Notes under the pieces: model-generated | What the model was told of the DNA's origin: nothing | Seen by the model: only the letters and a program-made list of their open reading frames with translations | Database searches by the model: none | NCBI RefSeq assembly: GCF_018881795.1 | Contig: NZ_JACVPQ010000001.1 | Coordinates: forward strand, 883,376 to 947,375 | Length of the DNA stretch: 64,000 nt | Reading direction: 5' to 3' | From: Polynucleobacter sp. MWH-Jannik1A5 | Lineage (GTDB): Bacteria; Pseudomonadota; Gammaproteobacteria; Burkholderiales; Burkholderiaceae | Program-made: the position numbers and the translations under genes | Shown: one piece after another, positions 56,023 through 64,000 of the stretch | Numbering within the stretch: position 1 is the stretch's first letter | Layout of the letters: each line of letters opens with the position of its first letter

Positions 56023-56877
56023 ATGAACAGTGGCCAGCCAAACTCCTTGGATGTAAGCAAGCAAGCTACAGGCGAAGTTGTCGTCTCTATTAAAGACGTC
56101 AACTTTTCTTATGCTCCAGGAGAGCGGCAAATTTTGTCGGGACTCAATATGGAGTTTCGACGCGGCCAAGTAGTGGCAGTGATGGGTGGTTCGGGCTGCG
56201 GTAAGACTACTATCCTTCGTTTGATCGGCGGTCAATATACCGCCCAATCAGGCCAAGTTATATTTGAAGGGCAAGACATTGGCAAGATGGGCGGCGCTGA
56301 GTTGATGGCAGCTCGTCGACGAATGGGCATGTTATTTCAGTTTGGCGCTTTGTTCACCGATCTTAGTGTTTTTGAAAACGTTGCCTTTCCTTTGCGTGAA
56401 CATACTGATTTAAGCGAAGAACTTTTGCACTCATTAGTGTTGATGAAACTCAATGCGGTGGGTTTGAGAGGCGCGCGCGATTTAATGCCTGCACAAATTT
56501 CTGGCGGCATGGCGAGACGGGTTGCGCTTGCAAGGGCGATTGCTTTAGATCCGCCGCTCATCATGTATGACGAGCCATTTGCTGGTCTTGATCCTATTTC
56601 GCTTGGTATTACAGCACGCTTGATTCGTGATCTTAATAACGCCCTGGGAGCCACGAGTTTATTGGTTACTCATGATGTTGAAGAAACCTTTGCCATTGCA
56701 GATTATGTTTACTTCATCGCGAATGGCCGCATTGGTGCAGAAGGAACTCCCGAGGAGTTAAGTCGTTCAACGGATCCTTTTGTTAGACAGTTTTTAGATG
56801 CAGCTCCAGATGGCCCTGTGCCTTTCCACTATCCAGGAAAAAGTTTGGAAGAAGATTTTGGAGTGAGATCTCTATGA
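56023..56877 (+). CDS. mlaF: Mla phospholipid-transport ATPase MlaF
   Basis: MlaF is the ATPase of the MlaFEDB complex, which moves phospholipids between the inner membrane and periplasmic MlaC. The 284 residues have the Walker A motif GGSGCGKTT (residues 55-63), the signature ISGGMARRVALARA and Walker B LIMYDEPFAGLDP. It begins 10 bases after gltD. Its GAGG ribosome site is within a small hairpin. The stop overlaps mlaE (ATGA). Confidence 0.96.
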   Translation: MNSGQPNSLDVSKQATGEVVVSIKDVNFSYAPGERQILSGLNMEFRRGQVVAVMGGSGCGKTTILRLIGGQYTAQSGQVIFEGQDIGKMGGAELMAARRRMGMLFQFGALFTDLSVFENVAFPLREHTDLSEELLHSLVLMKLNAVGLRGARDLMPAQISGGMARRVALARAIALDPPLIMYDEPFAGLDPISLGITARLIRDLNNALGATSLLVTHDVEETFAIADYVYFIANGRIGAEGTPEELSRSTDPFVRQFLDAAPDGPVPFHYPGKSLEEDFGVRSL

Positions 56878-57662
56878 CTGCACTATTAAATCTCTTTGGC
56901 GATCTTGGGTTTTTTGTTCGCCGTAATTTAAGCAGTCTTGGATTGGCTGCCCGCATGTTTGTCGCAGTGATCGTGCGCTCAGGATTCTTACTCAAGAGAC
57001 CACGTTTAGTGATTGATCAAATTTTGTTTGTTGGCAATCATTCTTTTGTCATCATTGCAGTCTCAGGTTTGTTCGTTGGTTTTGTTTTGGGCTTACAGGG
57101 CTACTACACCTTAAATCGTTATGGCTCAGAACAAGCGCTTGGTTTATTAGTCGCTTTGTCTTTGACTCGTGAGCTGGGTCCAGTCATTACGGCCTTATTG
57201 TTTGCCGGTAGAGCCGGAACTTCATTAACGGCTGAGATTGGCCTAATGAAAGCTGGGGAACAATTGACTGCTATGGAGATGATGGCGGTGGACCCCTTGG
57301 GGCGTGTAATTGCACCACGACTCTGGGCGGGCATTATTTCCATGCCTATCTTGGCAACGATCTTTACTGCAGTAGGTGTTTTGGGTGGTTATTTAGTTGG
57401 CGTTCCACTGATTGGGGTTGATTCGGGTGCTTTTTGGTCTCAGATGCAGGGTGGGGTAGACCTGTTTTCAGATATTGGCAATGGCTTGATTAAAAGCATG
57501 GTGTTTGGTGTGGCGGTAACTTTTATTGCCCTTTACCAAGGCTATGAATCCAAACCTACGCCGGAAGGCGTTTCGCAAGCGACTACCCGTACGGTAGTGA
57601 TCTCTTCTTTATCGGTTTTAGCTTTAGATTTCTTGCTAACCGCGATGATGTTCTCAAATTAG
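56874..57662 (+). CDS. mlaE: Mla phospholipid-transport permease MlaE
   Basis: MlaE is the membrane subunit of the Mla complex. The 262-residue protein has about five hydrophobic segments, starting with one that follows NHSFVIIAVSGLFVGFVLG. The conserved cytosolic loop ELGPVITALLFAGRAGTS couples to MlaF. It overlaps mlaF by 4 bases, and mlaD follows after 21 bases. Confidence 0.96.
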   Translation: MTALLNLFGDLGFFVRRNLSSLGLAARMFVAVIVRSGFLLKRPRLVIDQILFVGNHSFVIIAVSGLFVGFVLGLQGYYTLNRYGSEQALGLLVALSLTRELGPVITALLFAGRAGTSLTAEIGLMKAGEQLTAMEMMAVDPLGRVIAPRLWAGIISMPILATIFTAVGVLGGYLVGVPLIGVDSGAFWSQMQGGVDLFSDIGNGLIKSMVFGVAVTFIALYQGYESKPTPEGVSQATTRTVVISSLSVLALDFLLTAMMFSN

Positions 57663-57683
57663 AAAGAATAAACTGGGGCTCTT

Positions 57684-58166
57684 ATGAGAAAAAGTGCAAT
57701 TGATGTGTGGGTAGGAATCTTTGTTGCCATTGGTTTGCTGGCGGCGCTATTCCTCGCGCTGAAGGTTGGAAATATGAATGCAGTGTCATTCGCTCCAACA
57801 TACAAAATTTCTGCACGCTTTGACAACATCGGCGGCCTGAAACCTCGTGCACCTGTTAAAAGTGCTGGCGTGGTCGTTGGCAGAATCGCCAATATTACTT
57901 TTGACGATAAGACATATCAAGCAACAGTAGTGATGACGATTGAAGACTCTTACAAGTTTCCAAAGGATTCTTCAGCCAAGATTTTGACATCTGGCTTATT
58001 GGGCGAGCAATACATTGGTCTTGAGGCAGGCGGCTCTGATGATATGTTGGCGAATGGCGAGAAGATTTCTCAAACTCAGTCAGCGATTGTTTTGGAAAAT
58101 CTGATCAGTCAGTTTCTCTATAACAAAGCGGCAGATAGCGGTCAGGAAAAGGGCGCAGCAAAATGA
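57684..58166 (+). CDS. mlaD: Mla MCE-domain protein MlaD
   Basis: MlaD forms a hexameric ring in the periplasm that channels lipid above MlaE. The 160 residues have one N-terminal membrane anchor (about 7-27). An MCE domain follows (about 38-120, with FDNIGGLKPRAPVKSAGVVVG), and then a helical C-terminus. The stop overlaps mlaA by 4 bases (ATGA). Confidence 0.95.
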   Translation: MRKSAIDVWVGIFVAIGLLAALFLALKVGNMNAVSFAPTYKISARFDNIGGLKPRAPVKSAGVVVGRIANITFDDKTYQATVVMTIEDSYKFPKDSSAKILTSGLLGEQYIGLEAGGSDDMLANGEKISQTQSAIVLENLISQFLYNKAADSGQEKGAAK

Positions 58167-58915
58167 TGTTGTCTGTTGTGCGTAAACTCAAGGCAGCCAT
58201 CTTGCTGAGTTTGGTTGCTGTCATGGTTGGTTGCGCTTCGATTCCAGCTGGCTCAGAGCGTTCCCCCCAGGATCCTTGGGAGCCATTCAATCGCTCCGTA
58301 TTTGAATTTAATGAAGGCTTGGATGCTTACGTACTCAAGCCAGTGGTTGCTGGGTATCGCTTTGTTTTGCCTGAATTTGTTCGCGAGGGCATTTACAACT
58401 TCTTTAGTAACTACAGTGATATCTACACTGCGCTGTATAACTTGCTACAAGGCAAGCCTGGATATGCATTTAGCGATCTGATGCGAGTGATGGTGAATAC
58501 AACCATGGGCTTGGGTGGTCTGATCGATCTAGCTACACCAGGCGGACTTGAAAAGCACAAAGAAGATTGGGGTCAGACTTTAGGTGTATGGGGTGTTCCT
58601 TCTGGCCCTTATGTTGTTTTGCCTTTCTTTGGCCCAAGTAATGTGCGCGATACTTTTGGAACGGTTGCCGATTTAGAGTCCGATTACTTATTTAGACTCT
58701 TGCCAAATGTTGCCCTACGCAATAGTTTGACTGGTTTACGCGTCGTCAATGCGCGAAATACGTATTACGAGGCTGGCGATTTATTGGATGGCGCTGCAAT
58801 TGATAAATATAGCTTCATGCGTGATGCTTATATTCAAAGACGGGCATATCAAATCAATGAGGGTCGTGATGATGAAGAGCCTCTCATGCCGGTTTATGAA
58901 AATCCGTATCAATGA
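58163..58915 (+). CDS. mlaA: Outer-membrane lipoprotein MlaA (VacJ)
   Basis: MlaA takes misplaced phospholipid from the outer leaflet of the outer membrane. The 250 residues have a lipoprotein signal with lipobox VMVGC (C24). The MlaA core follows, with PWEPFNRSVFEFNEGLDAYV and the DWGQTLGVWGVPSGPYVVLPFFGPS region. A second ATG three bases on would remove only one residue. Having mlaA inside the mla operon is typical of betaproteobacteria and Neisseria. In E. coli it is elsewhere. Confidence 0.95.
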   Translation: MMLSVVRKLKAAILLSLVAVMVGCASIPAGSERSPQDPWEPFNRSVFEFNEGLDAYVLKPVVAGYRFVLPEFVREGIYNFFSNYSDIYTALYNLLQGKPGYAFSDLMRVMVNTTMGLGGLIDLATPGGLEKHKEDWGQTLGVWGVPSGPYVVLPFFGPSNVRDTFGTVADLESDYLFRLLPNVALRNSLTGLRVVNARNTYYEAGDLLDGAAIDKYSFMRDAYIQRRAYQINEGRDDEEPLMPVYENPYQ

Positions 58916-58984
58916 GCAGTCAGCTAATGTGTTTTGAAGCGACTAAAATGAGTCTCAATACAAAAAAGATGGCGGGCAGGGAAT

Positions 58985-59626
58985 ATGAAAATTTTTAAAA
59001 GAATCTACAGCTTAGTTTTGGTGAGCACACTATTCGCATCAACTACCATTTTTGCTCAAACCCCTGATCCATCAACGCCACCGGATGCTTTAATTAAGAT
59101 GGTCGTTACAGAAGTAATGGCAACAGTGAAAGCCGACCCCGATATTCAAAAGGGCAATATTCCTAAGATTGTGGATTTAGTTGAAAAGAAAATTGTTCCC
59201 TATACCGATATGCGTCGTACGACTGAAATGGCTATGGGACCTAATTGGAAAAAAGCAACGCCCGAGCAGCAGGCGCAATTAACCTCCGAGTTTAAGAATT
59301 TATTGATTCGCACTTACTCTGGCGCATTGAGCCAATTGCGGGATCAGACTGTGCAATTCAAGGCGTTACGTGCAGCTCCAGACGACAAAGAGGTAGTTGT
59401 TAAAACGGTCGTGCTCGGTCGTGGCGATCCGGTTCCTTTGGACTACCGCCTAGAGAAAACAGCTAATGGTTGGAAAGTCTATGACATGAACATCATGGGT
59501 GTTTGGTTGGTTGAAGCCTACCGCAATCAGTTTTCTAACCAAATCAGCCAAAACGGCATAGAAGGCTTGGTGAAGTTCTTACAGGATCGCAATAAACAAT
59601 TAGCCACTGCTAAACCAAGCAATTAA
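58985..59626 (+). CDS. mlaC: Periplasmic phospholipid-binding protein MlaC
   Basis: MlaC shuttles phospholipids between MlaA and MlaFEDB. The 213 residues have a signal peptide (cleavage probably after IFA, near residue 24). The MlaC core contains PYTDMRRTTEMAMGPNWKKATPEQ (quoted here in parts: PYTDMRRTTEMAMG) and the DMNIMGVWLVEAYRNQF C-terminal motif. AGGGAA lies before the ATG, 69 bases after mlaA. Confidence 0.95.
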   Translation: MKIFKRIYSLVLVSTLFASTTIFAQTPDPSTPPDALIKMVVTEVMATVKADPDIQKGNIPKIVDLVEKKIVPYTDMRRTTEMAMGPNWKKATPEQQAQLTSEFKNLLIRTYSGALSQLRDQTVQFKALRAAPDDKEVVVKTVVLGRGDPVPLDYRLEKTANGWKVYDMNIMGVWLVEAYRNQFSNQISQNGIEGLVKFLQDRNKQLATAKPSN

Positions 59627-59644
59627 TTAGTAAGCAAATACATC

Positions 59645-59902
59645 ATGCCCTTTCTTTTGCCAAAAACCGTTACACAAGAAAATGCCTTGCAGTTGCAAAA
59701 AGAAGGCTTGCTGAATAGCCCTAGCTTGCAATCGATTGATTGTTCGGCGCTAAAAGATTTTGACTCGACTGTATTGACTGTTTTGTTGGCATGGCAGAAA
59801 AAGCTTATGACTGAAGGAAAGTCTATTTCAGTGGAGCGCGCACCAGAGAAGTTGAAGGTCTTGGCTGGTGTTTATGGTGTTGCAGCATTGCTAGGTTTGT
59901 AA
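59645..59902 (+). CDS. mlaB: STAS-domain protein MlaB
   Basis: MlaB binds MlaF and is needed for assembly or activity of the transporter. The 85-residue protein is a minimal STAS domain: IDCSALKDFDSTVLTVLLAWQKK contains the conserved D-S-T region at the start of the helix. It follows mlaC by 18 bases, and its stop shares one base with the next ATG (TAATG). The function is assigned from position plus the STAS motif. Confidence 0.88.
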   Translation: MPFLLPKTVTQENALQLQKEGLLNSPSLQSIDCSALKDFDSTVLTVLLAWQKKLMTEGKSISVERAPEKLKVLAGVYGVAALLGL

Positions 59903-60660
59903 TGGCAATTCATCCTGCAATATCTATTCAAAATATATCTAAGCAATACGGAGCACTCCAAGCATTAGATGATGTTTCTCTAGGGATTGAGCCTGGTGAG
60001 TTTTTTGGTTTATTGGGCCCCAATGGTGCTGGCAAAACTACTCTCATTTCTATTTTGGCTGGCTTGGTTAGACCTAGCCACGGTCATGCGGCCATTATGG
60101 GCGCCGATGTTCAAAAAGGTTTTCATGATGCGCGCCGTATGTTAGGCGTTGTTCCTCAAGAGTTGGTTTTTGATCCCTTCTTTACTGTGCGTGAGACTTT
60201 ACGGTTCCAGTCCGGATACTTCGGGATACGCAATAACGATACATGGATTGACGAGATCATGGCTAATCTTGATCTCACCTCCAAGGCGGATAGCAATATG
60301 CGCTCTTTGTCTGGCGGTATGAAGCGTAGAGTACTTGTTGCACAAGCATTGGTGCATAGACCGCCAGTCATTATTTTGGATGAGCCTACCGCTGGTGTTG
60401 ATGTAGAGTTGCGTCAATCGCTCTGGCAATTTATTAGTAGACTCAATCAGGATGGTCACACGATTGTTTTGACAACGCATTATTTGGAAGAAGCTGAAGC
60501 TCTATGTCAGCGCATAGCCATGCTGAAGCAAGGCAAGATAGTGGCTTTAGATACCACTGCTAATTTATTAAGTCGCTATGGATCTGTCAAAAAAGACGGA
60601 GAAGGCAAAACCGATTTAGAAGAGGTCTTTGTCAATATTATGTCCGGAGGTGCTTTATGA
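59902..60660 (+). CDS. ABC-2 type exporter, ATPase subunit (YadG-like)
   Basis: This is an ATPase of the ABC-2 exporter class. The 252 residues have Walker A GPNGAGKTT (near residues 39-47) and the signature LSGGMKRRVLVAQAL. Walker B reads VIILDEPTAGVD, and the switch histidine lies in TTHYLEE. It is coupled by TAATG to mlaB and by ATGA to its permease. The substrate is unknown. Its constant place behind mla genes in this group suggests an envelope role, but that is inference. Confidence 0.93.
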   Translation: MAIHPAISIQNISKQYGALQALDDVSLGIEPGEFFGLLGPNGAGKTTLISILAGLVRPSHGHAAIMGADVQKGFHDARRMLGVVPQELVFDPFFTVRETLRFQSGYFGIRNNDTWIDEIMANLDLTSKADSNMRSLSGGMKRRVLVAQALVHRPPVIILDEPTAGVDVELRQSLWQFISRLNQDGHTIVLTTHYLEEAEALCQRIAMLKQGKIVALDTTANLLSRYGSVKKDGEGKTDLEEVFVNIMSGGAL

Positions 60661-61445
60661 AGCATGGGCTAAATAGACCTGTATTGGAGTATGGCAGCGG
60701 TTTTCCAACTCTTCTCTTTAAAGAAGTAAAGCGTTTCTATAAGGTTGCGTTCCAGACGATTGCAGCCCCGGTTCTAACCGCTGTGTTGTATCTGATGATC
60801 TTTGGTCATGTACTTGAGGGCAAAGAGATCTATGGCCGTCTTAGTTATACGGCTTTCTTGATTCCTGGCTTAGTCATGATGAGTGTTTTGCAAAATGCGT
60901 TTGCAAATACTTCTTCTTCTTTGATTCAATCCAAGGTAACAGGTAACTTGGTATTTGTTTTATTAGCCCCCTTGAGTCATTTTGAGTTTTATGCTGCCTA
61001 TATTCTGGCTGCGGTATTCAGGGGTATTGTGGTTGGACTGGGTGTACTCCTGATTACTTCTTGGTTTGCATTCCCTGCGCTCGAATATCCATTATGGATT
61101 TTGGTGTTCGCATTCTTGGGCGCGGCAATATTGGGAAGCTTAGGATTGATAGCTGGCATCTGGGCGGACAAGTACGACCAGTTGGCTGCTTTTCAGAACT
61201 TCATCATCATGCCTGCCACCATGTTATCTGGCGTTTTCTACTCTATTCATTCGTTACCGCCAGCATGGCAAGTGGTATCCCACTTCAACCCTTTCTTTTA
61301 TATGATTGATGGGTTCCGCTACGGTTTTTTTGGGGTCTCTGATAACTCCCCTTGGAGTAGTTTGGCGATTGTGTTTTGCTTCTTTGTAGTGGTCTCAATC
61401 ATTGCATTGCGCTTGCTACAAAAGGGCTATAAGCTCCGTTACTAA
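60657..61445 (+). CDS. ABC-2 type exporter, permease subunit (YadH-like)
   Basis: The 262-residue membrane protein has about six hydrophobic segments and the ABC-2 signature near FFYMIDGFRYGFFGVSD at its C-terminal end. It starts within the last bases of the ATPase gene. The pair resembles E. coli YadG/YadH, whose substrate is not established. Confidence 0.92.
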   Translation: MKHGLNRPVLEYGSGFPTLLFKEVKRFYKVAFQTIAAPVLTAVLYLMIFGHVLEGKEIYGRLSYTAFLIPGLVMMSVLQNAFANTSSSLIQSKVTGNLVFVLLAPLSHFEFYAAYILAAVFRGIVVGLGVLLITSWFAFPALEYPLWILVFAFLGAAILGSLGLIAGIWADKYDQLAAFQNFIIMPATMLSGVFYSIHSLPPAWQVVSHFNPFFYMIDGFRYGFFGVSDNSPWSSLAIVFCFFVVVSIIALRLLQKGYKLRY

Positions 61446-61477
61446 TTACCGATACCCTGGATTCATTAGGAGAAAAA

Positions 61478-61726
61478 ATGTTACCTACCCCTGAACAAAT
61501 TGAAGGCTATATCAAGCAAGGTATTCAGTGCACTCATATTCAAGTGGAAGGCGATGGCCAGCATTTTTTTGCAACTATTGTGAGTCCCGAGTTTGAAGGT
61601 AAGCGTTTAGTGCAGCGTCATCAATTGGTTTATGGTGCTATGGGTGATCGCATGAAGGCAGAAGTACATGCTTTATCCATTAAGGCATTCACACCAGAAG
61701 AATTTGCTCAGAATTCAGCAGCATAA
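61478..61726 (+). CDS. ibaG: BolA-family protein IbaG
   Basis: IbaG-type BolA proteins bind monothiol glutaredoxin with a shared Fe-S cluster. The 82 residues include IQVEGDGQHFFATIVSPEFEG and the helix-turn KRLVQRHQLVYGAMGDRM. Conserved histidine ligands lie in RHQLVYG and near EVHALSIKAFTPEE. AGGAG precedes the ATG. It lies directly upstream of murA, a placement shared with E. coli (yrbA-murA). Confidence 0.94.
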   Translation: MLPTPEQIEGYIKQGIQCTHIQVEGDGQHFFATIVSPEFEGKRLVQRHQLVYGAMGDRMKAEVHALSIKAFTPEEFAQNSAA

Positions 61727-61768
61727 AAATCACATTATTAATTATTAAGTTTTTACTGGAATCGTTTC

Positions 61769-63043
61769 ATGGATAAATTACGAATGGTTGGCGGAACTCC
61801 TCTTAACGGAGAGGTAGTGATTGCTGGCGCTAAAAATGCCGCCTTGCCAATTTTGTGTGCTTGTCTATTGACTGATCAACCAGTTGTTTTACGCAATGTT
61901 CCTGACTTGCAAGACGTGCGCACCATGCTCAAGCTTTTGCAGGAGATTGGTGTCACAGTAGACTTTCCAAATGCTAGCGATCGTAGTCATATGGTCTTGA
62001 ATGCAGCAGTCATCAAAAGCTCCGAAGCCACCTATGAGATGGTAAAAACGATGCGTGCTTCTATTTTGGTGCTTGGACCACTCTTGGCCAGAATGCATAG
62101 TGCAAAGGTGTCATTGCCGGGTGGCTGCGCGATTGGTGCACGTCCGGTAGATCAGCATATCAAGGGCCTCAAGGCCATGGGCGCGAGCATCAAAATTAAG
62201 AGCGGCTACATCCAGGCTGAAACAAAGCCTCAATCAGATCGATTGAAAGGCGCTTCGATCTTGACCGACATGATTACCGTGACCGGCACCGAAAATTTAT
62301 TGATGGCCGCAACTTTGGCTTCGGGTACAACAGTTTTAGAGAATGCTGCGCGTGAACCTGAGGTTGGCGACTTAGCGGAATTGCTAGTGAAAATGGGCGC
62401 CAAGATTTCTGGCATCGGTAGCGATCGTTTGGTAATTGAGGGTGTCGAAAAATTGCATGGTGCAGAACATTCGGTAATTCCGGATCGTATTGAGGCTGGA
62501 ACATTTTTATGTGCAGTGGCTGCGACAGGTGGTGAGATCACAGTCAAGCACTGCCGCCCTGATACCTTAGACGCGGTGATTGTGAAATTGAAAGAAGCTG
62601 GTCTGAAAATGGAGATTGGCTCCGATTGGATTAAGGCATCCATGCAGGATCGTCCTAAAGCGGTCAATTTCCGCACCTCTGAATATCCAGCTTTTCCAAC
62701 GGATATGCAGGCGCAGCTCATGACAGTGAATGCAATTGCAGCTGGCAGTTCAATGATTACGGAGACGATTTTTGAGAATCGCTTTATGCATGTGCAAGAG
62801 CTCAATCGTCTGGGTGCGGATATTGCAATTGAAGGCAATACTGCAATTGCCCAAGGAGTCGAAAAACTCTCCGGTGCCATCGTAATGGCTACAGACCTAC
62901 GTGCCTCAGCTAGCTTGGTGATTGCCGGATTGGCTGCCCAAGGAGAAACCCAGGTGGACCGGATTTACCACTTGGATCGTGGCTATGACCGTATGGAACA
63001 GAAGTTAACCCTTTTAGGTGCCAAGATTGAGCGCATCAAGTAA
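61769..63043 (+). CDS. murA: UDP-N-acetylglucosamine 1-carboxyvinyltransferase
   Basis: MurA commits UDP-GlcNAc to peptidoglycan synthesis by adding enolpyruvate from PEP. It is the target of fosfomycin. The 424 residues have the substrate motif [12 protein letters not shown] near residue 20 and the catalytic loop cysteine C120 ([12 protein letters not shown]). Cysteine at this site predicts fosfomycin sensitivity of the enzyme. [10 protein letters not shown] of other species appears here as [13 protein letters not shown]. hisG follows after 20 bases. Confidence 0.97.
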   Translation: MDKLRMVGGTPLNGEVVIAGAKNAALPILCACLLTDQPVVLRNVPDLQDVRTMLKLLQEIGVTVDFPNASDRSHMVLNAAVIKSSEATYEMVKTMRASILVLGPLLARMHSAKVSLPGGCAIGARPVDQHIKGLKAMGASIKIKSGYIQAETKPQSDRLKGASILTDMITVTGTENLLMAATLASGTTVLENAAREPEVGDLAELLVKMGAKISGIGSDRLVIEGVEKLHGAEHSVIPDRIEAGTFLCAVAATGGEITVKHCRPDTLDAVIVKLKEAGLKMEIGSDWIKASMQDRPKAVNFRTSEYPAFPTDMQAQLMTVNAIAAGSSMITETIFENRFMHVQELNRLGADIAIEGNTAIAQGVEKLSGAIVMATDLRASASLVIAGLAAQGETQVDRIYHLDRGYDRMEQKLTLLGAKIERIK

Positions 63044-63063
63044 GGCTGATGGATAATTAGTCC

Positions 63064-63690
63064 ATGAAATTGACTTTAGCCCTCTCTAAGGGTCGCATCT
63101 TCGAAGAAACCACAGAGATCTTATCCAAGGTCGGCATTGTGCCGCTGGAGGATCCGGAGAAATCTCGCAAACTCATCATTGAGACTACCAATCCAGATAT
63201 CCGCTTAATTATTGTCCGCGCTTCTGACGTTCCAACATACGTGCAATTTGGTGGCGCTGATTTTGGTGTTGCTGGTTTGGACGTATTAATGGAAAAAGGC
63301 AGCGATGGTTTATATGTCCCTTATGACTTAGACATCGCAAAGTGTCGTATGTCTGTAGCGGTGCGCGAAGGGTTTGACTATGCTGCAGCAGTTAAGCAAG
63401 GTTCACGACTAAAAGTTGCTACAAAGTATGTCAACTGCGCACGTGATCACTTCGCCAATAAAGGCGTACATATCGATACGATTCATCTATATGGATCAAT
63501 GGAGCTTGCTCCATTGGTAGGTCTAGCCGATGCTATTGTTGACTTGGTTTCTACAGGCAATACGCTAAAAGCGAATGGTTTAGTTGAGGTTGAGCCGATT
63601 GCTAATATAAGCGCTCGATTGGTGGTGAATCAAGCGTCTTATAAGCGTAAGCGTGCTCAGCTACAACCTATTTTTGAGTTGCTGAAGTAA
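63064..63690 (+). CDS. hisG: ATP phosphoribosyltransferase, short form
   Basis: HisG starts histidine synthesis by joining ATP and PRPP. The 208 residues are the short HisG form, which lacks the C-terminal regulatory domain and needs HisZ as partner. No hisZ is in this window. The [16 protein letters not shown] start, [13 protein letters not shown] and the PRPP loop [15 protein letters not shown] are intact. hisD follows after 26 bases. Confidence 0.96.
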   Translation: MKLTLALSKGRIFEETTEILSKVGIVPLEDPEKSRKLIIETTNPDIRLIIVRASDVPTYVQFGGADFGVAGLDVLMEKGSDGLYVPYDLDIAKCRMSVAVREGFDYAAAVKQGSRLKVATKYVNCARDHFANKGVHIDTIHLYGSMELAPLVGLADAIVDLVSTGNTLKANGLVEVEPIANISARLVVNQASYKRKRAQLQPIFELLK

Positions 63691-63716
63691 CCAGTAGCCC
63701 ACGAGAAGTCTTATTC

Positions 63717-64000
63717 ATGTCTGCAAACGTCAACGTTAAGCGCCTCAATAGTAAGGATGCGGGCTTCAGAGAGATTCTGTTGTCCAGCCTTTCTTTGCCA
63801 TCGGCTGATGATGAGGCAATAGATGCTGCAGTAGTCAAAATTTTGGCTGCAGTGAAAGATAAAGGCGACGAAGCAGTTCTTGGTTTTACAAAACAGTTTG
63901 ATCGTTTAAATGTTGCAAGTGTTTCTGAATTAGAAATTCCTCGCAAAGATTTAGAGCAGGCTTATCAATCTTTATCTGTTGAGCAAAAAAGTGCCCTAGA
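63717..64000 (+). CDS. hisD: Histidinol dehydrogenase, 5' part only
   Basis: HisD oxidises histidinol to histidine in the last two pathway steps. Only the first 94 codons lie in the window. They begin MSANVNVKRLNSKDAGF and include ILAAVKDKGDEAVLGFTKQFD, a typical N-terminal segment. The frame stays open to the end of the window. The position after hisG matches the order of betaproteobacterial his operons. Confidence 0.93.
   Translation, partial: MSANVNVKRLNSKDAGFREILLSSLSLPSADDEAIDAAVVKILAAVKDKGDEAVLGFTKQFDRLNVASVSELEIPRKDLEQAYQSLSVEQKSAL

Noticed and set aside
62230-62880. 216-codon open frame opposite murA
   Set aside because: It is antisense to a well-conserved gene, and its sequence matches no family I know.

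Overview
The window looks like a chromosomal segment of a free-living betaproteobacterium of the Burkholderiaceae, most probably Polynucleobacter. That assignment is an inference from three things. The protein sequences and moderate GC content fit it. The gene order rrn - tRNA-Tyr/Gly/Thr - tufA - tRNA-Trp - secE-nusG - rplKAJL - rpoBC - str - S10 - spc - alpha is typical of the group. The order mlaFEDACB - ABC exporter - ibaG - murA - hisG-hisD is also familiar from betaproteobacteria. There is no prophage, CRISPR array, plasmid gene or island. The only mobile-type locus is a REP-associated transposase gene with a nearby REP-like inverted pair.

Bases 1-3463 hold the 3' part of an rRNA operon: the end of tRNA-Ala(TGC), a spacer with a boxA-like site and the 5' half of the 23S processing stalk, 23S, 5S and a strong terminator. 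Bases 3487-36340 are an almost unbroken gene-expression supercluster on the + strand. It starts with a consensus-like promoter and tRNA-Tyr, tRNA-Gly, tRNA-Thr and tufA, then tRNA-Trp, secE and nusG. It continues with rplK-rplA, rplJ-rplL, rpoB-rpoC and a terminator, then the str operon (rpsL, rpsG, fusA, tufB), rpsJ, and the S10, spc and alpha operons through rplQ and a terminator. The long spacers in this block (before rplK, rplJ, rpoB, rpsG, rpsJ, rplC, rplN and rpsD) contain inverted repeats, promoter-like sequences or both. They are the likely points of ribosomal-protein feedback and internal promotion.

Bases 36365-46403 are housekeeping genes. cutA-dsbD run on +, and hemB with engB on -. 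A dihaem cytochrome c lies on +, lptM-lysA on -, and cyaY on +. The - strand then carries aroK-aroB, preceded by a very short secretin gene and a single-pass membrane protein. In many beta- and gammaproteobacteria the site between mrcA and aroK holds pilMNOPQ. Here only about 1.8 kb is present, so this is either a reduced or a divergent pilus/secretion locus, and it is the most unusual protein-coding part of the window.

Bases 46509-64000 run on +: mrcA (PBP1A), a RAYT transposase, a REP-like pair, and gltB-gltD (glutamate synthase). The complete Mla phospholipid-transport set follows (mlaF, mlaE, mlaD, mlaA, mlaC, mlaB), then a two-gene ABC-2 exporter, an ibaG/BolA-like gene, murA, hisG (short form) and the start of hisD. 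Many junctions overlap by 1-4 bases, which suggests translational coupling. The gltD-mlaF junction has a small hairpin covering the mlaF ribosome-binding site.

I found no clearly new biological system. The leads most worth following are the reduced pil-like locus, the RAYT/REP pair next to the gltB promoter, the hairpins sharing bases in the rplL-rpoB spacer, the promoter and hairpins that split rpsJ from rplC, and the alanine-rich tail on L10. All motif and structure statements were read by eye. No folding, alignment or database search was run.
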